NCBI RefSeq assembly: GCF_001612635.1
Contig: NZ_BDAV01000011.1
Span: forward strand, 124,001-188,000
Direction of reading: 5' to 3'
Length of the DNA stretch: 64,000 nucleotides
From: Nocardia africana NBRC 100379
GTDB lineage: Bacteria; Actinomycetota; Actinomycetes; Mycobacteriales; Mycobacteriaceae
This document shows positions 58,544 through 64,000 of the stretch, piece after piece (position 1 is the stretch's first letter; the number at the start of each line of letters is the position of its first letter). Position numbers and translations under genes: made by a program. The notes under the pieces are model-generated. The model was not told where the DNA came from, ran no database searches, and saw only the letters and a list, made by a program, of their open reading frames with translations.

Positions 58544-59407
58544 TCACGGGTGCGGCACCGTCGCGGCGGCGTCCTCCGGCCAGCCCGGATACGGCGGCGG
58601 GGTGCCGCCGTAGGCCGGGCACAGTGAGCGGTACTCGCAGAATTTGCAGCTCCACCCCGGTCGCGGCGGGAAATCTCCCTCGCGGCCGGCGGTGGTGATC
58701 GCCGCCCACAGGGCCGACACGATGCGCTCGAACCGCTCGAGTTCGTCCGCGTCCGGCGCATAGGTCAGGATCTGCCCGTCGCGCAGGTACAGCAGCCGCA
58801 GCTGGGCCGGCGCCACCCCGCGGGTGCGGTACATGATCAGGGCGTAGAACTTCAGCTGGAACAGCGCCTTCTGCTCGGCATCGGGTGCCGGAGTGCGCCC
58901 GGTCTTGTAGTCGACCACCCGCACCCGGCCGTCCGGCGCGACATCGATGCGGTCGACGTAACCGCGCAGCGGCGACCCATCCGCCAGCCGGACCTCCACC
59001 AGCGATTCACAGGATTCCGGGTCGAATCCGGTGGGATTCTCGAGGTGATAGTAGCCGCGTACCAGGTGGCTCACCTCGTCGAGAAACGGTGGGAGACCGC
59101 CCTGTTCGAGGACCACCTCGATCTCGGGGCGATCTGCCAGCAAACGCTCCCAGGCCGGCTCCACCAGCGCCGCGGCCCGCTCCGGAACGCGTTCACCACT
59201 GGGTAGCCCGTACAGCGATTCCAGTACCGCGTGCACGACGGTTCCGCGTACGGCGTCGCGGCCGGGCGTTTCCGGAATGCGGTCGATCGCGCGTAATCGG
59301 TATTTGAGCGGACATTGTTTGAAATCGATTGCCCGCGAGGGCGACAACGCCGGTCCGCGGGAAACGGCCGGTAATTCGGGCGGGGTCGCCGTCGGTGGTG
59401 CGGACAT
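58544..59407 (-). CDS. RecB/Cas4-like PD-(D/E)XK nuclease with iron-sulfur cysteines (Rv2119-like)
   Basis: The 287-residue protein is a RecB-family exonuclease: PSRAIDFKQCPLKYRLRAID (QxxxY-type and first Cys), HAVLESLYGLP, active-site GYVDRIDV...VRVVDYKTG (Asp and Glu-x-Lys equivalents), and C-terminal CKFCEYRSLCPAY. The four cysteines suit a 4Fe-4S cluster as in AddB and Cas4. It probably works in DNA repair. It is convergent with hisG and divergent from trmI, matching the mycobacterial order Rv2119-Rv2118c. Confidence 0.9.
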   Translation of the reverse strand: MSAPPTATPPELPAVSRGPALSPSRAIDFKQCPLKYRLRAIDRIPETPGRDAVRGTVVHAVLESLYGLPSGERVPERAAALVEPAWERLLADRPEIEVVLEQGGLPPFLDEVSHLVRGYYHLENPTGFDPESCESLVEVRLADGSPLRGYVDRIDVAPDGRVRVVDYKTGRTPAPDAEQKALFQLKFYALIMYRTRGVAPAQLRLLYLRDGQILTYAPDADELERFERIVSALWAAITTAGREGDFPPRPGWSCKFCEYRSLCPAYGGTPPPYPGWPEDAAATVPHP

Positions 59408-59490
59408 ACCTGGCAGGCTATCGGCGGGTACCGACACATTCCGCGGGGTGATACCGCCGCCGGAAATGACGCGCAGGAGAACGGAGATAC

Positions 59491-60324
59491 ATGACGGCCA
59501 GACGGACCGGCCCATTCACCACAGGGGACCGGGTGCAGCTGACCGATGCCAAGGGCAGGCAACACACCGTCGTCCTGGAGCCGGGCAAGGAATTCCACAC
59601 CCACAAGGGACCGATCCGCCACGACGAGCTGATCGGCGCCGACGAGGGCTGTGTGGTCCAATCCGCCAACGGCACACCGTATCTCGCGCTGCGGCCGCTG
59701 CTGGTCGACTACGTGCTCTCGATGCCACGCGGTGCGGCGGTCATCTATCCCAAGGACGCCGCGCAGATCGTGCACGAGGGTGACGTGTTCCCCGGCGCGC
59801 GGGTGCTCGAGGCCGGCGCCGGATCCGGCGCGCTGACCTGTTCGCTGCTGCGCGCGGTCGGGCCGAACGGCAGCGTGCGCTCCTACGAGATCCGCGAGGA
59901 CCATGCCGAGCACGCCGTCCGCAATGTCGAGCGATTCTTCGGCGAACGCCCGGACAACTGGACGCTGACCCTTGGCGACGTCGCCGACTACGACGGCGAG
60001 CAGGTCGACCGGGTGGTGCTGGACATGCTCAAACCGTGGGACGCGCTGCCCGCGGTATCCCGTGCGCTGATCCCCGGCGGGGTCCTGATCGTCTACGTCG
60101 CCACCGTCACGCAGCTGTCGGAGATCGTGGAGGCGCTGCGCCAGCAACAGTGCTGGACCGAGCCGCGGTCCTGGGAGTCGCTGGTGCGGCCGTGGCATGT
60201 GGTCGGGCTGGCGGTTCGTCCCGAGCATCGCATGCAGGGGCATACGGCCTTCCTGGTGAGCGCCCGCCGCCTCGCCGACGGTGTGGTGGCACCCAAACCG
60301 CAGCGGCGCCCCTCCAAGGGCTGA
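59491..60324 (+). CDS. trmI: tRNA (adenine-58-N1)-methyltransferase
   Basis: The 277-residue protein matches TrmI (Rv2118c type): GRQHTVVLEPGKEFHTHKGP in the N-terminal beta domain and the SAM motif VLEAGAGSGALTCSLLRAVG, with VLDMLKPWDAL as the adenine-positioning motif IV. It methylates A58 in the tRNA T-loop. ATG start with GGAG upstream. It is convergent with the lipoprotein gene, and a strong terminator separates them. Confidence 0.95.
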   Translation: MTARRTGPFTTGDRVQLTDAKGRQHTVVLEPGKEFHTHKGPIRHDELIGADEGCVVQSANGTPYLALRPLLVDYVLSMPRGAAVIYPKDAAQIVHEGDVFPGARVLEAGAGSGALTCSLLRAVGPNGSVRSYEIREDHAEHAVRNVERFFGERPDNWTLTLGDVADYDGEQVDRVVLDMLKPWDALPAVSRALIPGGVLIVYVATVTQLSEIVEALRQQQCWTEPRSWESLVRPWHVVGLAVRPEHRMQGHTAFLVSARRLADGVVAPKPQRRPSKG

Positions 60325-60379
60325 GAAAGCGGCTGAGGCCATTTCTTCGTACGGACCGGCGGCGACCGGCCCGATGATT

Positions 60380-60411
60380 CGGCCCCGGTTCGCTGGGAGA
60401 AACCGGGGCCG
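60380..60411. terminator. Bidirectional terminator
   Basis: CGGCCCCGGTT / AACCGGGGCCG forms a perfect 11-base-pair stem with a ten-base loop between convergent trmI and the lipoprotein gene. Confidence 0.85.
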
Positions 60412-60425
60412 GTGTCGTGCGGAGC

Positions 60426-61013
60426 TCAGGGCTGGCAGGGCGCCATACCCATGGCCAGGATCTGGCACGCGGAGGCGTCCGACAGCTGCCAGCCCGCCGC
60501 CGAGTGCTGCCAGGTCATCGGCATCGGGCCGGCCGGGCCGTGCGGCGAGGTGATGGTGACCTGGCCGGTGGCCTGGTCGCCCTCGGTCTTGATGTCGGCG
60601 ACGGTGAAGGTGATGGTGCCGTAGTTGGCCAGGCCCGTGGTCATGGTGTCGATGTTGGCGGCGCGCTTATCCCCTCCGACCACCAGCTTTTCCTTCTCGG
60701 CGGTCGGCTTGGCCGGGTCCACGAAACCGTTGAGGGTCGCCTGCAACTCCTCGGCGGTGGGAGCGGGCGCGGCGGCGGCGCTCGTGGCGGCGGCCGAGGC
60801 CGAGGTGGCCGTCGTGGTACTCGTCGGCGTGGAGTCCTGGGAATTGTCGGACCCGCATGCTGTCATAGCGGTAACGGCGAGCGCCGCGAACGCGGTAGCC
60901 GTAGCAAGACGCAACCGGCGCGAACCGGAAACACCGGCGGTCCGCGTGGCGTTGCTCCCGGTGCGGGTACTGCCACCGAAGGGAGTAGCGCTGTGGCGGG
61001 TAGGAAGGAGCAT
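60426..61013 (-). CDS. lppK: MTB12-like lipoprotein (LppK-type)
   Basis: The 195-residue protein has an Arg-rich N-terminus, a hydrophobic signal (LATATAFAALAVTAMTACGS) ending in the lipobox-like MTAC, a Thr/Ser/Ala linker and a C-terminal MTB12-like domain (ELQATLNGFVDPAKPTAEKE; PMPMTWQHSAAGWQLSDASA). Position between trmI and mpa matches LppK (Rv2116). It should be lipidated and surface exposed. The ATG at 61013 is read with the AG-rich end of the leader; an IdeR-like box lies about 50 bases upstream. Confidence 0.85.
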   Translation of the reverse strand: MLLPTRHSATPFGGSTRTGSNATRTAGVSGSRRLRLATATAFAALAVTAMTACGSDNSQDSTPTSTTTATSASAAATSAAAAPAPTAEELQATLNGFVDPAKPTAEKEKLVVGGDKRAANIDTMTTGLANYGTITFTVADIKTEGDQATGQVTITSPHGPAGPMPMTWQHSAAGWQLSDASACQILAMGMAPCQP

Positions 61014-61062
61014 CGACTAGACCTTTCGGTTCGGTCCGGCGAAATCGCTCGCCGAATGCAGG

Positions 61063-61081
61063 TTAGGGCAGGCTAACATGG
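61063..61081 (-). promoter_or_regulatory. IdeR-like iron box
   Basis: TTAGGGCAGGCTAACATGG matches 14 of 19 bases of the IdeR/DmdR consensus TWAGGTTAGSCTWACCTWA. It is 50 bases upstream of the lipoprotein start and 112 upstream of mpa. On the minus strand TTAGCCT could supply the -10 (TAGCCT), so a repressor here would control the lipoprotein gene. Score is moderate. Confidence 0.45.
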
Positions 61082-61193
61082 TGTCCGGCCGGTAGACCGC
61101 AGCTGAGATGTGATCACGACGAAACCATGTCGGAAAGCGAGAACGGTTCGCGCCCGGTAGCGTTGATAGACCGGGACTGGGAGGAGCAGCATC

Positions 61194-62954
61194 ATGAGCC
61201 CCATCGAGAATTCGGATTCGGCGGCCTGGAGAGAACTCGAGGTGGTACGCGCCGAGGCGGCTGCACTCCGTAGGCAACTCGCCGACTCGCCGGATCGTTC
61301 AAGGGAATTGGAAGCTCGTATCGATTCGCTGACGATTCGCAACACCAAACTGATGGACACCCTCAAGGAGGCCCGTCAGCAGTTGGTGGCGCTGCGTGAG
61401 GAGGTCGACCGGCTGGGCCAGCCGCCCAGCGGCTACGGCGTGCTGATCGGTGTATACGAGGACCAGACGGTCGACGTGTTCACTTCCGGACGCAAGATGC
61501 GCCTGACGTGCTCGCCGAACATCGACACCACCGAACTGCACTACGGACAGACCGTGCGCCTGAACGAGGCGCTCACGGTGGTCGAGGCCGGCACCTTCGA
61601 CCAGACCGGTGAGATCGGCACCCTGCGCGAGGTCCTCGACGACGGCCGCCGCGCCCTGGTCGTGGGTCATGCCGACGAAGAACGCGTGGTCTGGCTGTCG
61701 GGCCCGCTGTCGGCGCTGGTCGACGCGGACGACATCGAAGATCCCAACGCGCCCGTGCGGCGGCTGCGGCCGGGTGATTCGCTGCTGGTCGACACCAAGG
61801 CCGGATTCGCATTCGAGCGCATCCCCAAGGCCGAGGTCGAGGATCTGGTGCTCGAAGAGGTGCCCGATGTCGGTTACGAGGACATCGGTGGCCTGGGCCG
61901 CCAGATCGAGCAGATCCGCGACGCGGTGGAGCTGCCGTTCCTGCACAAGGATCTGTTCCGCGAGTACGCGCTGCGCCCGCCCAAGGGCGTGCTGCTCTAC
62001 GGTCCGCCGGGCTGCGGTAAGACGCTGATCGCCAAGGCGGTCGCCAACTCGCTGGCCAAGAAGATCGCCGAGGCGCGCGGTGAGGACGCCAAGGAGGCCA
62101 AGTCCTTCTTCCTCAACATCAAGGGTCCCGAGCTGCTGAACAAGTTCGTGGGCGAGACCGAGCGCCACATCCGGATCATCTTCCAGCGGGCTCGTGAGAA
62201 GGCCTCCGAAGGCACCCCGGTGATCGTGTTCTTCGACGAGATGGACTCGATCTTCCGCACCCGTGGTTCGGGTGTGTCCTCGGATGTGGAGACCACGGTC
62301 GTGCCGCAGCTGCTGTCGGAGATCGACGGTGTGGAGGGCTTGGAGAACGTCATCGTGATCGGTGCGTCCAACCGCGAGGACATGATCGACCCCGCGATCC
62401 TGCGGCCCGGCCGTTTGGACGTCAAGATCAAGATCGAGCGTCCGGACGCCGAAGCGGCACAGGACATCTTCTCCAAGTACCTCACCGAGGATCTGCCGCT
62501 GCACGCCGACGATATCGCCGAGTTCGCCGGCGATCGCTCCAAGTGCGTCAAGGCGATGATCGAGCGGGTCGTGGACCGGATGTACGCCGAGAGCGAGGAC
62601 AACCGCTTCCTCGAGGTCACCTACGCCAACGGTGACAAGGAGGTCCTGTACTTCAAGGACTTCAACTCCGGCGCCATGATCCAGAACATCGTGGACCGTT
62701 CCAAGAAGTACGCGATCAAATCGGTGCTCGAGACCGGCAACCCCGGCCTGCGCATCCAGCACCTGTTCGATTCGATAGTCGACGAGTTCTCCGAGAACGA
62801 GGACCTGCCCAACACCACCAATCCGGATGACTGGGCACGTATTTCGGGTAAGAAGGGCGAACGGATCGTCTACATCCGGACGCTGGTTACCGGTAAGAAC
62901 GCTTCGGCGAGCCGGGCGATCGATACCGAATCCAATACGGGTCAGTACCTCTAG
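61194..62954 (+). CDS. mpa: Proteasome-associated AAA ATPase Mpa/ARC
   Basis: The 586-residue protein is the mycobacterial proteasome ATPase: N-terminal coiled coil (RELEVVRAEAAALRRQLADS) that binds pupylated proteins, tandem OB folds (about 75-235), and an AAA module with Walker A LLYGPPGCGKTLIA, Walker B VIVFFDEMDSIF and sensor/Arg-finger region (SNREDMIDPAILRPGRLD). The C-terminus ends GQYL, the motif that opens the 20S gate. It unfolds Pup-tagged substrates. ATG with GGGAGGAG seven bases upstream. pup, dop and the 20S genes lie outside the window. Confidence 0.97.
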   Translation: MSPIENSDSAAWRELEVVRAEAAALRRQLADSPDRSRELEARIDSLTIRNTKLMDTLKEARQQLVALREEVDRLGQPPSGYGVLIGVYEDQTVDVFTSGRKMRLTCSPNIDTTELHYGQTVRLNEALTVVEAGTFDQTGEIGTLREVLDDGRRALVVGHADEERVVWLSGPLSALVDADDIEDPNAPVRRLRPGDSLLVDTKAGFAFERIPKAEVEDLVLEEVPDVGYEDIGGLGRQIEQIRDAVELPFLHKDLFREYALRPPKGVLLYGPPGCGKTLIAKAVANSLAKKIAEARGEDAKEAKSFFLNIKGPELLNKFVGETERHIRIIFQRAREKASEGTPVIVFFDEMDSIFRTRGSGVSSDVETTVVPQLLSEIDGVEGLENVIVIGASNREDMIDPAILRPGRLDVKIKIERPDAEAAQDIFSKYLTEDLPLHADDIAEFAGDRSKCVKAMIERVVDRMYAESEDNRFLEVTYANGDKEVLYFKDFNSGAMIQNIVDRSKKYAIKSVLETGNPGLRIQHLFDSIVDEFSENEDLPNTTNPDDWARISGKKGERIVYIRTLVTGKNASASRAIDTESNTGQYL

Positions 62955-62969
62955 GAGTACCGCACACAC

Positions 62970-63002
62970 GAAGGCCGCGCCCGCATCGCGAGCGCGGCCT
63001 TC
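62970..63002. terminator. Bidirectional terminator after mpa
   Basis: GAAGGCCGCGC / GCGCGGCCTTC forms a perfect 11-base-pair stem with an 11-base loop between convergent mpa and the cyclophilin gene. Confidence 0.85.
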
Positions 63003-63015
63003 GCCGTATCCGGTG

Positions 63016-63747
63016 TCAGCGCCGGGCAGTGGCCACCGAGTCGAGCACAATATCGGTGGCCGGTGCGCCGTCGCCGGATCCGTCCTTCACGCCGCCCGCG
63101 GCGATGTTCTGCAACACGTCCATACCGCCGGTGATCCGGCCGAACGGGGTGTAGTTGGGCGGCAGCTTGCTGTCGGAGTAAACCAGGAAGAACTGGCTTC
63201 CGTTGGTGTTCGGGCCGGAATTGGCCATCGCGACCGTCCCCGCCGGGTAGGTCGCCCCGGCCAGGTTCTCGTCGCCGAACCGGTAGCCGGGACCGCCGGT
63301 GCCGGTTCCGGTCGGGTCACCGCACTGCAGCACGAAGATACCCTCGGTGGTCAGGCGGTGGCAGCGGGTGTGGTCGAAGTACTGCTCGCCGGCGAGGAAG
63401 GCGAACGAGTTGACCGTATGCGTGGCCCGCGCGGCGTCGAGGGCCACGGTGACGGTTCCACAGTTGGTTTCCAGCGTCGCGGTGTACCCGGCGTTCGGGT
63501 CGATGGTCACGGCGGGTTCGGCCGGCCACTGCTTGCCGTTGGGCCGGGCGTCGCCGGGCGTCATGCAGCCGGGCGCCTGGGCGTGCAGTGGCAGCGGGGC
63601 AGCCACGGCAGCGGTGCCGCCGGCCAGCAGTGCGATCGCCGCACCCGCCGCCGCCAGGCCGCTGCGCACCGGCAATCTGCGCGATCTGCGGTCGCGTCGG
63701 GCGGAGTGGTCGAGATCGGACTGCGAGTGGGGGAAATCGATACGCAC
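63016..63747 (-). CDS. Exported cyclophilin-type peptidyl-prolyl cis-trans isomerase
   Basis: The 243-residue protein has a basic N-terminus and a hydrophobic segment (VRSGLAAAGAAIALLAGGTA) typical of a signal peptide or anchor, then a cyclophilin domain: YFDHTRCHRLTTEGIFVLQC, GTVAMANSGPNTNGSQFFLV and YTPFGRITGGMDVLQNIAAG. It catalyses proline isomerisation, probably outside the membrane. The GTG at 63747 has GGAGG nine bases upstream; longer frames upstream lack a site. Confidence 0.9.
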   Translation of the reverse strand: MRIDFPHSQSDLDHSARRDRRSRRLPVRSGLAAAGAAIALLAGGTAAVAAPLPLHAQAPGCMTPGDARPNGKQWPAEPAVTIDPNAGYTATLETNCGTVTVALDAARATHTVNSFAFLAGEQYFDHTRCHRLTTEGIFVLQCGDPTGTGTGGPGYRFGDENLAGATYPAGTVAMANSGPNTNGSQFFLVYSDSKLPPNYTPFGRITGGMDVLQNIAAGGVKDGSGDGAPATDIVLDSVATARR

Positions 63748-63868
63748 CGGGGCGGGCCTCCGACATTCGTCTCGTGATTCGGTTCGGTCGCCCGGCATCA
63801 TCGCATGCCCGACCGCCGGGTGCGGGTGAATGGGACATCCCGGCCCCGGCGCTGCTAACGTCGCCGCC

Positions 63869-64000
63869 ATGCAGGTGGTGTTGCGGCATAATCCGTCGTC
63901 CACGGTGGCACGGTGTTTTCTCGCCGGTGGGGAGCCGTTGCGCGCGGAAACCGGTGCGATGGTGGCCCATTCGGCCGGAGTGAGCCTGGCCGCGAAGGCC
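63869..64000 (+). CDS. AIM24-family protein, N-terminal part (runs off the window)
   Basis: The frame from the ATG at 63869 stays open to the end: MQVVLRHNPSSTVARCFLAG, GEPLRAETGAMVAHSAGVSL. This fits the start of AIM24/TIGR00266 proteins, beta-sandwich proteins of unclear function. A TAACGT -10 (63856-63861) eight bases before the ATG implies a leaderless mRNA. Only the first 44 residues are present. Confidence 0.8.
   Translation, partial: MQVVLRHNPSSTVARCFLAGGEPLRAETGAMVAHSAGVSLAAKA

Noticed and set aside
61299..63050. A 583-codon open frame opposite mpa
   Set aside because: Shadow; mpa is full length with Walker motifs and the GQYL C-terminus.

Overview
The window is about 70 percent GC, chromosomal, and uses many GTG starts and leaderless promoters. 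It carries a proteasomal ATPase ending in GQYL, a proteasome-assembly-chaperone-like PAC2 protein, an LppK/MTB12-type lipoprotein, and the neighbourhood PAC2 - metH ... hisE - hisG - RecB-type nuclease - trmI - lipoprotein - mpa, which matches the Rv2125-Rv2115c region of mycobacteria. I infer a mycolic-acid actinobacterium, most likely Nocardia (genus from gene content and family knowledge; no search was run). I saw no tRNA, rRNA or CRISPR.

1-8.5 kb: an aminoglycoside-phosphotransferase-like gene (cut by the left edge) and an acyl-CoA dehydrogenase, divergent from a fused XRE-TetR regulator; then a complete stressosome-type operon (rsbR, rsbS, rsbT, an RsbX-like phosphatase, and a phosphatase fused to an RsbW-like kinase domain) behind a GTTT-N15-GGGTAT promoter of the sigma-B/sigma-F type. 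8.5-24.8 kb: class I fumarase, then a mosaic of small catabolic or detoxification enzymes, each beside its own regulator (TetR, MarR, HxlR, LysR), with clear palindromic operators. Among them are a TetR protein with an extra resolvase-type HTH, two FAD monooxygenases, two tiny coupled ORFs and a broken SnoaL-like gene.

24.7-31.6 kb: an XRE/DUF397 pair with a decayed second DUF397 copy, a small-protein operon of unknown function, a beta-lactamase-fold esterase behind a KstR-type operator, an NTF2-like/FMN-reductase pair, and a secreted M15 peptidase. 31.7-39 kb: a three-gene SMC-type cassette (families TIGR02677, TIGR02678, TIGR02680) corresponding to Wadjet type II JetA, JetB and JetC, with no JetD nuclease gene in the window. 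39-41.6 kb: a DUF2127 membrane protein, an XRE-TPR regulator, and a divergent catalytically dead resolvase-like protein.

41.6-64 kb: the conserved metH/his/mpa block, interrupted by (a) a 1.5-kb insertion bounded by imperfect copies of the metH 3' end, carrying an epoxide hydrolase and a frameshifted tyrosine-recombinase relic, (b) a Ser/Thr kinase and a HAD hydrolase, and (c) a large ATP-binding LuxR regulator divergent from a three-gene operon encoding a 2-oxoglutarate Fe(II) oxygenase, a methyltransferase and a carnitine-type acyltransferase, which looks like a small uncharacterised biosynthetic pathway. The right edge has a secreted cyclophilin and the start of an AIM24-family gene.
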